Virus record (IMG/VR): IMGVR_UViG_3300035698_023018
Span: 1 to 64,000 of that record
DNA from: a virus
Reading direction: 5' to 3' (one strand)
Length of the DNA stretch: 64,000 nt
Part shown: positions 39,391 to 47,620 of the stretch, piece by piece
Numbering within the stretch: the first letter of the stretch is position 1
How the letters are laid out: every line of letters begins with the position of its first letter
Notes under the pieces: generated by a model
Told to the model about the DNA's origin: nothing
The model's database searches: none
Seen by the model: only the letters and a program-made list of their open reading frames with translations
Program-made: the position numbers and the translations under genes

Positions 39391-42037
39391 TTTGGTCCTT
39401 ACTTAGAGTCCTTACCATATTACTCCAACTACCTATCCAATTAATATCTCTCTTCCAACATAAATCTATACATGATCCCTGATGATATCTTCCTTTGATC
39501 ACTTCAAAGTGTACTTCGTGATTAACTTCATCTTTCTCATCTGCAAAAATACGGAAAATCGAATCACAATGATAAGAACTTGCATCCGAAAATGCAATAT
39601 GTTCAGTTCCCTGTTTCGTCGCCTTTAAAGACTCCCTGTTCATCTGTGCTGCAGTATAATAAATAGTCTTGTGCGCACGTGAACCTTCTTTTAATTCTCT
39701 AAACACGTGATCATACATTTCGGCTCGATCTTTAAATTTAGACATCGGTCGAATCAAATTGGCATAGTCAATTAGCACAAGATCAGGTACTTGACCGTGA
39801 AGTTTTTCAAATGCCAGCACTTCGGATTCAATTATTCCTGTAGTACATCCCTGAGGAATATCAATCAAGTACAACGGGTGCTGTACTTTTTTCTGATGCT
39901 GTAAAAATGCCATATATTTACGACGATTATACCCGACTAATTCGGTCCGCATAATCTCAGTCAATGGAATCTTAGCTTCCCGAGACTCCCACATATACTG
40001 TAAAATCTGCGCATCCATCTCAATTGTACAATACATTACCATCTTACCTGCTTTAGCTGCATTACAACCGATATTAAATAACGATCGGCTATTGTGCACA
40101 ATTATATCATTAGTCACAAAATTATGTGTTGAAGATATTTCTAAATCATATGTGTCCGCTAATCCCGTACATTCAATACTTTTAACTGTATCCCAAAAAA
40201 TATCGGCTGTTGCAAGCTTTTTAAGAGATTGACTATTTAATACATCTGCTAACTCTTCAACTTTATCACGGCATATACCATATTTATTCCAATCGTGAGA
40301 ATAATTAAATTCAAATTTACATCCAGCGTTAGCTATCTTTTTACGATCAATTTTATCTATTCGCGTAATAGGTAAATATGGTTTGATTAAATTCATTGGA
40401 ATTGTATCAACATTAGTATTTTGTTGCGTCCCGTATAAAAATTTCAACGCTTTGGTTACTCTTGCACATTTTTTACCCACAAAATATGGACCAATTTCAT
40501 TAAGAAATTTTGCACGACAACTACCTATAACTTCGAGACTCCCCACTATAAACTTTTTACCATTACACGTTGTGCAATGCTCCCAATATCGAGTAAGGAT
40601 ACCGAACCGCAATAATAAATGGCCAACCTGTCGAGTTAATTTAGGAGAACCTGTCTCAAATGTAATACGTGATAATGTCTCACCATAAATACTTCCATCA
40701 CAACTCCAGAGAACGGCTAAAAATACTGCTAACTTTTCTTTCGGAAGTTTAAAAATTTCATCCGGAATTGTTTTTTGTACCGATTTTTTACCTAATAATC
40801 CAAACTCCTTTAACCACCCTTTAATAGGATTAACAGTCAATCGACGATATTTATTTTTACCGTAACGTACTTTATCTGGAGTCAATTCCTTCCCTACAAT
40901 TACTAAAGTACGTTTATATTCGGGTAACGTTGTACCATGAACGGTTACCTTTAAATCCGCAATATTACTATCTTCGATAACTCTACAGAAATCCGCGCGG
41001 ATGTCTAAATCATAATTAGTGAACCCAATAGATTGAGTAGATAAATTCCCTTCAGCAATTAAGTATGCTAATAAACGTACTTGGTTTGAAGGTAATTTAC
41101 TTTTACCGAATATAGGAATTTCGCGAGGAACTGCAATACGATCACCAATAGCAACAGATTGTAAGGGTTGCCATCCCTCTACGGTAAGTAGTGGATGGGT
41201 ATGAGTAACTTCAATAGTACGTCCAGATTTAGTCGTAACTTTAAATACTTCCTGTTCTCCCGAATACATATAATTGACAGGTTGTACAGTACGTAATTTG
41301 TTCCAATTATTAGATAAAGTCAAAACTTTACCTTCTTGGGAATTGACGACGTCTTGAATTGGACGCAACGTGCCGTCAGCCATTACTAATTGACTATCAA
41401 ATTTTATGCATTTACCACTGCCCGTGCGGCCGATAACAAGATACAGCTGTCCGGGGAACATTCCACCCGTTAACTTATCGATCTCTTTAATACCATAAGG
41501 TACACCACGATATTTCTCTGGATGTTCCTCCCTGTCAATATAATTCTGAATGCGTTCATCAGGATCTGCAAATACTGAAGTACGTTCAACAATAGATGTA
41601 GTACTCGTCGTCAAAATCTGTTGAGCAATACTTGACGCAATCTTTGCAGGATCAGTACCTGTTTCAAGACCCTCCACAATTTCCGCATTTACTGAACGAA
41701 GTGCACGATTAGCAGCACATTCCTTAAGCTCATCTATGTAAAACTTTACATACTTGTCACATCCAAGAGAATGCAACTCCCCATATAACAAAAGAATGTC
41801 AGTCTTATTATCAGGATCATGTTTTGATAACCACTTGTCCAAAATATTCCGATCAAGTGACTTGTAATATTTTCGATAGAAGCGGTCTAGAATTTCAAAC
41901 ATATATTGATGACGCGCGTCGTTAAAATCAGCCAGACCAAGATTATTAATCTGCTGATTCAATACGTTGTCATCAATCAGAAGAGCAGCGAGTACACGTT
42001 TTTCGGCTGTAGGATTATTAAATATATTCTCAGCCAC
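39290..42037 (-). CDS. dnaB: DnaB-type replicative helicase with intein
   Basis: A 915-residue precursor of the hexameric helicase. A GTG at 42037 is chosen because AGAAGGA lies 5 bases before it and the frame then begins A-E-N-I-F-N-N-P-T-A-E-K-R-V-L-A-A-L, typical of DnaB N-termini. The frame is open to 42124 but overlaps the upstream gene. The P-loop G-R-T-G-S-G-K / S is interrupted by a 440-residue intein. Walker B is V-L-I-D-Y-A-N-L-I, and later motifs include A-A-Q-M-N-R-E-S. After splicing about 475 residues remain. The C-terminal tail is Ser/Thr rich. Confidence 0.93.
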   Translation of the reverse strand: MAENIFNNPTAEKRVLAALLIDDNVLNQQINNLGLADFNDARHQYMFEILDRFYRKYYKSLDRNILDKWLSKHDPDNKTDILLLYGELHSLGCDKYVKFYIDELKECAANRALRSVNAEIVEGLETGTDPAKIASSIAQQILTTSTTSIVERTSVFADPDERIQNYIDREEHPEKYRGVPYGIKEIDKLTGGMFPGQLYLVIGRTGSGKCIKFDSQLVMADGTLRPIQDVVNSQEGKVLTLSNNWNKLRTVQPVNYMYSGEQEVFKVTTKSGRTIEVTHTHPLLTVEGWQPLQSVAIGDRIAVPREIPIFGKSKLPSNQVRLLAYLIAEGNLSTQSIGFTNYDLDIRADFCRVIEDSNIADLKVTVHGTTLPEYKRTLVIVGKELTPDKVRYGKNKYRRLTVNPIKGWLKEFGLLGKKSVQKTIPDEIFKLPKEKLAVFLAVLWSCDGSIYGETLSRITFETGSPKLTRQVGHLLLRFGILTRYWEHCTTCNGKKFIVGSLEVIGSCRAKFLNEIGPYFVGKKCARVTKALKFLYGTQQNTNVDTIPMNLIKPYLPITRIDKIDRKKIANAGCKFEFNYSHDWNKYGICRDKVEELADVLNSQSLKKLATADIFWDTVKSIECTGLADTYDLEISSTHNFVTNDIIVHNSRSLFNIGCNAAKAGKMVMYCTIEMDAQILQYMWESREAKIPLTEIMRTELVGYNRRKYMAFLQHQKKVQHPLYLIDIPQGCTTGIIESEVLAFEKLHGQVPDLVLIDYANLIRPMSKFKDRAEMYDHVFRELKEGSRAHKTIYYTAAQMNRESLKATKQGTEHIAFSDASSYHCDSIFRIFADEKDEVNHEVHFEVIKGRYHQGSCIDLCWKRDINWIGSWSNMVRTLSKDQSESQNVSGSAASSTTTEVSNSGGSTSAANAVDY
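40091..41410 (-). other. Intein in the DnaB P-loop with LAGLIDADG endonuclease
   Basis: A 440-residue intein starting with C-I-K-F-D-S-Q-L-V and ending I-I-V-H-N before Ser of the extein. It splits the Walker A motif between Lys and Ser, so no ATPase can form before splicing. The block B-like T-H-T-H-P-L-L and the LAGLIDADG-type motifs L-L-A-Y-L-I-A-E-G-N and L-A-V-L-W-S-C-D-G-S show an intact splicing and homing design. A C-x2-C pair (H-C-T-T-C-N) lies in the endonuclease region. Confidence 0.93.
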
Positions 42038-42341
42038 GCGGTTCCTTCTCCCACCGTTCCAATGCAACATCCCAGGTGACGTCATCTGGACAATCATTGT
42101 GCCCCGCGGTGCACGTAGTTGCATGCGCCCATACTCGTATTACCATATGATACGCAAGTATTTTAGGTAACCTAAACGCAATTTTTTGCCAAATCACATG
42201 CTTATCCAAATGTTTGCACATATTTAAACGAATCATCCATGTATACCATATCCATCCACGTATACGCTGAGGAATGGTAGGAGGTATATCATCTTTAAGA
42301 CCTAGTGCTTCTTGTACTTTTCGTTCTCTTCTACTAATCAT
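42030..42341 (-). CDS. Small protein with EXXVQEALG N-terminal motif
   Basis: A 103-residue protein starting M-I-S-R-R-E-R-K-V-Q-E-A-L-G-L, followed by an unrelated region with W-I-W-Y-T-W-M, H-x-x-H-like residues and C-T-A-G-H-N-D-C near the end. The first 15 residues match the N-termini of at least four other small proteins in the window (at 42347, 45441, 45521 and 49251). Beyond that point the proteins differ. The gene overlaps dnaB by 8 bases. Function is unknown. Confidence 0.65.
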   Translation of the reverse strand: MISRRERKVQEALGLKDDIPPTIPQRIRGWIWYTWMIRLNMCKHLDKHVIWQKIAFRLPKILAYHMVIRVWAHATTCTAGHNDCPDDVTWDVALERWEKEPRG

Positions 42342-42346
42342 ATATT

Positions 42347-42634
42347 TTAGACACTCAGTTCCTTCTCCTGCCTTCGTTTCAACGCCATTCGAGTATCACA
42401 AAGTCGCTGCTCATCGATTACTAAATTCGAATGTATTCGACCAGCAAACTCAGGATGCTTTGCATTTATTGTAGCATCCAATTTTACCTGAGCATCGTCA
42501 TGATCCATAGCATAAATATCAAAGTGATCCTCAAAAACCTGCCCAGTATCAAGATTCTCAGTACGCGCATGAATTGAATAAAGTTGAGGTAACGTCCCTA
42601 AAGCTCTTTGAATTGCAAACTCTTGATCAATCAT
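42347..42634 (-). CDS. Small protein with EXXIQRALG N-terminal motif
   Basis: A 95-residue protein beginning M-I-D-Q-E-F-A-I-Q-R-A-L-G-T-L-P. The rest, with beta-like segments (Y-S-I-H-A-R-T-E-N, F-D-I-Y-A-M-D) and a basic C-terminus, was not recognised. ATG at 42634 overlaps the stop of the helicase-loader gene by 8 bases; a GTG at 42646 is an alternative. It belongs to the set of small proteins that share the N-terminal motif and lies next to another member. Confidence 0.6.
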   Translation of the reverse strand: MIDQEFAIQRALGTLPQLYSIHARTENLDTGQVFEDHFDIYAMDHDDAQVKLDATINAKHPEFAGRIHSNLVIDEQRLCDTRMALKRRQEKELSV

Positions 42635-43406
42635 CAAAAAACTCACTTTCTAATTGCCCAAGAATTTGGGGTCTATAATTTCCGGTGAACGTAATTTCAG
42701 CGAGCCTCTCAGAAAACATTGCGGCAATCGTTTTACCTACAGTATGTGCGATATCGGATTTCATAACATTCGATGTTACGATTAAAGGCTTCTTAAGATA
42801 ATCACACCGTTTCTTAAACAACGGCAATAATATCCTCTGTACATTATCATGTTGATCTTGAAAACCTTTATCAATCTCATCGACCACTAAAAAGTCTGTC
42901 TCTTGAATTACTTTCTCTAAATCTCGTTTGACTTCAGGATCTCTCAAGGCAGCAAATGACGCATCTACTAAATCAGACATTAATACAAAATATCCTGAAT
43001 AACCATCTTCCAACGCCCGCTTTAATATAAGCGTAGCAATGAAACTTTTACCTGTACCATTACCGCCCTGTATGAATAATCCAAAACCTGTCTCAAGAGC
43101 TTTAGCGTGTTGCTTAGTATATTGAGCTACCCGATTAAGATTTTCCGCGTTCTCTTGCTGAAAGCCGGGATCAATATTTTGTTTTGTCAAGTCTCTGAAA
43201 GCTGGAGGGATATGCGCATGTGCCAACGCATACGCGTTATTAAATCTAATTAAACATATACACTTAACGAATTCCTCTTCGCCAAGAATACCTGTACCAT
43301 TGCAGACTGTACAGTCAACACAATATTTCTGTTGCATTGCATGAATATCGTCTATTGAAACCTTAAACCGATCAGATTCGAAACGTAGAGGAATTTTCTT
43401 AATCAT
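42627..43406 (-). CDS. DnaC-like helicase loader (AAA+ ATPase)
   Basis: A 259-residue AAA+ protein of the DnaC/DnaI/IstB type. A Cys-rich N-terminal zinc site (C29, C32, C35, C49, C51) is followed by I-P-P-A-F-R-D, then Walker A G-G-N-G-T-G-K-S at residues 114-121 and Walker B F-L-V-V-D-E-I-D. Sensor-1 V-T-S-N and the E-R-L-A-E arginine-finger region are also present. It would load the phage DnaB helicase, encoded nearby, onto single-stranded DNA. It overlaps the gene on either side by 1 and 8 bases. Confidence 0.9.
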   Translation of the reverse strand: MIKKIPLRFESDRFKVSIDDIHAMQQKYCVDCTVCNGTGILGEEEFVKCICLIRFNNAYALAHAHIPPAFRDLTKQNIDPGFQQENAENLNRVAQYTKQHAKALETGFGLFIQGGNGTGKSFIATLILKRALEDGYSGYFVLMSDLVDASFAALRDPEVKRDLEKVIQETDFLVVDEIDKGFQDQHDNVQRILLPLFKKRCDYLKKPLIVTSNVMKSDIAHTVGKTIAAMFSERLAEITFTGNYRPQILGQLESEFFDD

Positions 43407-43996
43407 TAAAATGCGTCCTCCAACGCTTTGGCAAGATCTTTAGTACTCTTTGGAGTTTGAGCTGCAAGTTGTTTGAATTTCTCCGGATCGGTTTGACTTT
43501 GCGATTTTGTAGATGCTAACCATTGATATAACATCGTATCACTTGAAATCAAAGGAATAGTCGCAATGAATTTTTTATTGAACTTCTTCGCGAACAACCA
43601 TTCAATCATCTCTTTATACACTGAGTTACTCTTGATCTCTTCATGCGCATTGCGGAATTGGCTAATTCTTATTGAAAATACTTCCCAATGTTTTCCACCA
43701 ATATTGAAATTTTGCTCATATTTATCATTATATAACTCTTGGAAAAGCCTAAGGAAATGATGAGTATTCCATTTCTCAACAGGCATATCCATATTGATCT
43801 TACCTTTAGTCCGCTTTACTACTAATCCCTTCTTCGGTGGATCGTATACAGTATCAGGTCTATTCTTAAGCTGCTTGTTCTCTTGCTCTACATCTTTATG
43901 CATTGCAGAAAGTTGTGCAATACGGTAACGCATAAAGTATATAGCTTTGTCTACTTGGACCTCATCGTCTCTAATCAAAAATCTATCAACATTCAT
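43406..43996 (-). CDS. Hypothetical replication-cluster protein
   Basis: A 196-residue protein with a short coiled coil near the N-terminus (K-D-V-E-Q-E-N-K-Q-L-K) and a helical, aromatic-rich domain in the middle (H-H-F-L-R-L-F-Q-E-L-Y-N-D-K-Y). The last 40 residues are likely flexible. It overlaps the helicase-loader gene by 1 base and the SF2 helicase gene by 4 bases. The place directly before a DnaC-like gene suggests an initiator or loader partner, but no family was recognised. Confidence 0.6.
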   Translation of the reverse strand: MNVDRFLIRDDEVQVDKAIYFMRYRIAQLSAMHKDVEQENKQLKNRPDTVYDPPKKGLVVKRTKGKINMDMPVEKWNTHHFLRLFQELYNDKYEQNFNIGGKHWEVFSIRISQFRNAHEEIKSNSVYKEMIEWLFAKKFNKKFIATIPLISSDTMLYQWLASTKSQSQTDPEKFKQLAAQTPKSTKDLAKALEDAF

Positions 43997-45465
43997 ACTA
44001 TAACTTCCTTATACGTGATACGAAAACTAGCTTCACTCTTATACAATCGTTCTCGCTTCTTTGAATGTCGTCGTAAATACTTATATGGATCAAGGAAGTC
44101 CACTACAATCGCATATTCTTTTCCTTCGGCGGGAGTCAGACATCTTAACCGTTGAAACACTTTGATAGCCGATTCACCCCCTGATGCAATAATAGTAGCG
44201 CCGAGTGATGGAATATCAATACCTTCGTCACCAAGCGTAGTTATCAAAATAGGAAGTTTTCCTATTCGTAACTGATGCCAAAGAGAAGCACGATCAGCGG
44301 ATTTACTATATGAAAATTTCGCGCTGGGGATTAAAGAGGCAAGAGCTTTACCGTGCTTAATTTTCGTTACTAAAATCATACATGTTTTCCCACGGTCTTT
44401 CAAACTGTGAGCAATCTTTGCTATCGCGTCATTACGTAACTTGTTGTCGACAATTGCCTGCTTATAAATCGTGGCATAAACAGTCTTATCTTCAAATGGA
44501 ATGACTTTGGGCATCTTGATCAAGTGTACGGTAGGTCGTACTAGATATCCAGAATCAATCAGTTTGCTGTAATCGATCTCATATATAATAGGTCCTAGTA
44601 AGCCTTCCAGTAACATATTTGTGTTATCTTCTCGAAAAGGAGTACCCGAACAACCCAAGATATATTCTGCGGAGTAAACTTTATTCTGAAGAATATATTT
44701 GTGGGTAGCACTCACCGCGTGATGGCATTCGTCAACCCATACAAACTTCGCGGTTTCGACCAATCGTTGTATGTCCAATTTTCGGGCGAGCGCTGGAATC
44801 TGCTCCATTTGCTTTTTCGGAATCTTCTCTTTAATGTCATACGCAGCACTTACCGATTGAATGGTCGCAACCGTTATTGGCTGTATATCACATTCGCCAT
44901 CACCTATAAGGCCGACTTTTACACTGGGCAGGAATTGACTAAACTTTTCTATAGTCTGTTTTGCAATATCAATACTTTGACAAAGACTCAGTACCGGTAG
45001 AATGCCCAGCCGCTGTACTAACATAATTTCCATAATCGTCTTACCGCTTCGCGGCCGAGCCCAAATAATACCACGTTTCAACTTTTGGGATATCTGTACA
45101 GCGTCTTCTTGATATGGTCGAGATTCAAGAATTAAACCGGGAATAGGTTGAGGAACATATTCCATTCTATCATCCTCGATATTATATGGAATACTGTATT
45201 GTTTGAGCGCTTCCTCAACGTATGGCAGTAATCCTGTAAGAAATTTACCTGTCTTGACACTGAACAAATGATTATGCCCGTCCCATTGTTCTTGGATAAA
45301 CCTCTTGTTGCTCATAGCCTTGATAAAGTGACTATTGTGCACTTCATAGGATAGGAGAGCGTCGAGATAACTCCACACTTCAGTCATACCTGGATAGTTA
45401 GTATCGACGGGAGTTAACTGGCTAAATATAGTTTTGACTTTTAGGGTTGCTGCGAATTGTTCCAT
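43993..45465 (-). CDS. SF2 DNA helicase, UvsW-like
   Basis: A 490-residue helicase. In order it has a Q-like region R-P-Y-Q-E-D-A, Walker A A-R-P-R-S-G-K-T (residues 136-143), motif II V-D-E-C-H-H-A, motif III C-S-G-T-P-F, motif V G-D-E-G-I-D-I-P-S and motif VI K-V-F-Q-R-L-R-C-L. This is the DEAD/DEAH-type layout of phage UvsW, RecG-like remodelling helicases that unwind branched DNA and R-loops. An N-terminal domain of about 110 residues precedes the core. It overlaps the next gene upstream by 25 bases. Confidence 0.88.
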   Translation of the reverse strand: MEQFAATLKVKTIFSQLTPVDTNYPGMTEVWSYLDALLSYEVHNSHFIKAMSNKRFIQEQWDGHNHLFSVKTGKFLTGLLPYVEEALKQYSIPYNIEDDRMEYVPQPIPGLILESRPYQEDAVQISQKLKRGIIWARPRSGKTIMEIMLVQRLGILPVLSLCQSIDIAKQTIEKFSQFLPSVKVGLIGDGECDIQPITVATIQSVSAAYDIKEKIPKKQMEQIPALARKLDIQRLVETAKFVWVDECHHAVSATHKYILQNKVYSAEYILGCSGTPFREDNTNMLLEGLLGPIIYEIDYSKLIDSGYLVRPTVHLIKMPKVIPFEDKTVYATIYKQAIVDNKLRNDAIAKIAHSLKDRGKTCMILVTKIKHGKALASLIPSAKFSYSKSADRASLWHQLRIGKLPILITTLGDEGIDIPSLGATIIASGGESAIKVFQRLRCLTPAEGKEYAIVVDFLDPYKYLRRHSKKRERLYKSEASFRITYKEVIV

Positions 45466-45665
45466 ACAACCTCATTACTAGTCTCATCTACGATAAATTT
45501 TAGCGTACCGTCAAACTTACTTAAACATTTTTGAGCGGCTTCAGGAGACACTGCACGAATTGTCCGTACGTCATAGTGAGTTGCGCGTGTCTCTGGTTTA
45601 AAATACCCTGCATACTTTCTGAGCAATCCGAGAGCTTTTTGAATTTTCTTTTCTTTTTTATCCAT
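45441..45665 (-). CDS. Small protein with EXXIQKALG N-terminal motif
   Basis: A 74-residue protein starting M-D-K-K-E-K-K-I-Q-K-A-L-G-L-L. The rest is charged and includes V-R-T-I-R-A-V-S-P-E-A-A-Q-K-C-L, with no recognised family. ATG at 45665 puts the shared motif at residues 8-13, as in its relatives; a GTG at 45704 is an alternative. The first 145 bases overlap the end of the gene at 45521-45883 in a different frame, and it overlaps the helicase gene by 25 bases. Confidence 0.6.
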   Translation of the reverse strand: MDKKEKKIQKALGLLRKYAGYFKPETRATHYDVRTIRAVSPEAAQKCLSKFDGTLKFIVDETSNEVVWNNSQQP

Positions 45666-45883
45666 TGTAATGTGGTCGAGTGAATATACCTTGTGCCTTC
45701 CCACATAATCTGTCCGCTACAAATTGGGCTGTTGCGCACATCGTGCAGATAACCCTCTTCCTCCCGCCCCCAGGGTGTTGATATCCACTTCTCGTCAACA
45801 GGAAAATCTTTGTGGCAGAGACTGCAGGTAAATTCGGGTAACGACCCTACAGCTTTTTGAACCCGTATTTCTTGTTCATCCAT
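45521..45883 (-). CDS. Small zinc-finger protein with EXXVQKAVG N-terminal motif
   Basis: A 120-residue protein starting M-D-E-Q-E-I-R-V-Q-K-A-V-G-S-L-P. C-S-L-C (about residues 18-21) and a downstream H-D-V and C-S-G could bind zinc. ATG at 45883 overlaps the stop of the acetyltransferase gene by 8 bases, a common spacing here. The last 48 residues are translated from DNA that also encodes the small gene at 45441-45665, so the C-terminus may be an over-run caused by a lost stop. Confidence 0.55.
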   Translation of the reverse strand: MDEQEIRVQKAVGSLPEFTCSLCHKDFPVDEKWISTPWGREEEGYLHDVRNSPICSGQIMWEGTRYIHSTTLQWIKKKRKFKKLSDCSESMQGILNQRHAQLTMTYGQFVQCLLKPLKNV

Positions 45884-46478
45884 TATCGGGGTGGAAGGTG
45901 TCGAGCGAATATTTATAAAGCCGCTTTGCGGGCGCGCCCCCATACACCTGACCCGGTGTAGTATCGAGGTTTACAACGGATTGACTAAATATCACACAAT
46001 CTTCCCCAATAGTCACACCAGGGTTAATTGTAATTAGTCCCCCTTGCAACCATACTCTATCTTTAAGTACCGTCTTTGCATATCTATTTGGAAATAAATT
46101 ATTCACTACTTGAGGAACTCGACATACATGTGACCAAATCTGACAACTAAATCCAATGCAACAATCTTTACCTATCTCAAGATCTCCCGTTGCATCGAGT
46201 GCCGTATATTGAGCTACCCACGAGTTTTCACCAATAGTACAATCACCTTTCCCGTGAATTGTCACATGATTATGTAAGGTAACATTGTCTCCGAGAACAA
46301 CTGTGCCGCCTACGGCAATTTTTACGTCATCTTCAATACGTACGTTATCTCCAATAATTAATATTAGAGGTTTTCCAGAATGTCCCGAGAATTTTATCTT
46401 TTGACCGCCCCGACATCCTACAAAATCTGCGTCACGTGTATGCGCCATAGTTATAGTGTATGTATCCGTACTACTCAT
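45876..46478 (-). CDS. Hexapeptide-repeat acetyltransferase
   Basis: A 200-residue left-handed beta-helix acyltransferase. Repeats of the form [LIV]-G-x-x-x-x run through the middle (I-G-D-N-V-R-I-E-D-D, L-G-D-N-V-T-L-H-N-H, I-G-E-N-S-W, I-G-K-D-C-C-I-G), with N-P-G-V-T-I-G-E-D-C-V and the closing Y-G-G-A-P-A-K-R. It would transfer an acetyl group, most likely to a sugar. It begins the block of nucleotide-sugar genes and overlaps the aminotransferase gene by 8 bases. The exact substrate is unknown. Confidence 0.8.
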   Translation of the reverse strand: MSSTDTYTITMAHTRDADFVGCRGGQKIKFSGHSGKPLILIIGDNVRIEDDVKIAVGGTVVLGDNVTLHNHVTIHGKGDCTIGENSWVAQYTALDATGDLEIGKDCCIGFSCQIWSHVCRVPQVVNNLFPNRYAKTVLKDRVWLQGGLITINPGVTIGEDCVIFSQSVVNLDTTPGQVYGGAPAKRLYKYSLDTFHPDNG

Positions 46479-47610
46479 AAAATCCCTTTATACAATCTGC
46501 CATATATTGAACATCTTCATCAGTTACCCACCAGCCACACGGTAAAGAAATATGTTTTTCCATAAACGCTTTTACACCTGGCAACTCTATTGGATCAGCA
46601 TGGAAGCCACTATACACATCATTATTGACGTGCATCTGTGACGCATGAATATCTTTAGCTCGTAAAAAGTCTAGTAATTCCGGAATATTATCACCAATGA
46701 ATGTTGAAACCCATGCAGCTGTAGGTCCTCGCCAAGATCTCTGCATCACATCAACAAGCGCTTTAGTGAGATGTAAATCATTCATAATGTACGTAGACAG
46801 CCGCGCGGACAAACCGGGATCTTTCATCTGCGCAGTACCAATGCAACCCGCTACGTTATTCATATGCATTTTAAAACCAATTTCAGGCACATCCGAACGC
46901 CAATCGATTTCACCATTAGTTGTGCGGAATCCATCTCTATCAAGACCGAACCATTTTAATCTATTCGCACGTGCCATATCATCGCCATTTCTAAATGCAA
47001 TAGCGCCACCGTCAGCAGTAGTTATTTGTTTAATCGCTTGAAAGGAGAAACAGATATAGTCACCATAAGTACCATCACCTAATATGCCCCTGTGCGCATA
47101 AGTGCCGAATGCCTGAGCCGCGTCAACAATAAGTTTAATACCATGCTCTAAACAAATTCCATTAACTTCACGTAATGGGCCAAGATCGCCTCCCCAACAT
47201 ACGTAAATAAGAACTTTGATATATGGATTAGCTTTTATACTTGATATCAATGCGTCAGGTGTAATCATTCCATGTATCGGATCTACATCGACCCACACTG
47301 GTGTAGCGCTAAGAGTTTCAATAGGTGCATTCGTAGCCAGACAAGTCATTGACGATGAGAACACTTTATCTCCGGCTTTAACCCCAGCCAATCTAAGGGC
47401 TATTTGTAAACTACTCGTACACGAATTCGTAGTCAAGACATTTTTATTATGTAAATATTCACGAAGATATTTTTCGAATTCCTTAACATTCTCACCTTCC
47501 GCAATATATCCCGAGGCTAAAACATCTCCGAGCGCTTCACCGAGATGACATTCATTACCCATTTTATCTGTAGCATTTTGAGCAACATAAACTTTAAATA
47601 ATGGAATCAT
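46471..47610 (-). CDS. DegT-family sugar aminotransferase
   Basis: A 379-residue PLP enzyme. ATG at 47610 is preceded by GAGGAG six bases upstream. The internal aldimine Lys lies in C-F-S-F-Q-A-I-K-Q-I-T-T-A-D-G-G-A, preceded by the D-A-A-Q-A-F-G PLP-contact motif. The first part has T-N-S-C-T-S-S-L-Q-I-A-L. Members convert 4-keto (or 3-keto) nucleotide sugars to amino sugars. With the CapD/PseB-like dehydratase and acetyltransferases nearby it could make an N-acetylated 4-amino-4,6-dideoxy sugar, which is an inference. Confidence 0.88.
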   Translation of the reverse strand: MIPLFKVYVAQNATDKMGNECHLGEALGDVLASGYIAEGENVKEFEKYLREYLHNKNVLTTNSCTSSLQIALRLAGVKAGDKVFSSSMTCLATNAPIETLSATPVWVDVDPIHGMITPDALISSIKANPYIKVLIYVCWGGDLGPLREVNGICLEHGIKLIVDAAQAFGTYAHRGILGDGTYGDYICFSFQAIKQITTADGGAIAFRNGDDMARANRLKWFGLDRDGFRTTNGEIDWRSDVPEIGFKMHMNNVAGCIGTAQMKDPGLSARLSTYIMNDLHLTKALVDVMQRSWRGPTAAWVSTFIGDNIPELLDFLRAKDIHASQMHVNNDVYSGFHADPIELPGVKAFMEKHISLPCGWWVTDEDVQYMADCIKGFYE

Positions 47611-47620
47611 TGTATTCTCC

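Noticed and set aside
42037-42124. Longer N-terminus of DnaB starting at 42124
   Set aside because: That stretch overlaps the upstream gene, while a GTG at 42037 has a well-placed AGAAGGA and gives a normal DnaB N-terminus.
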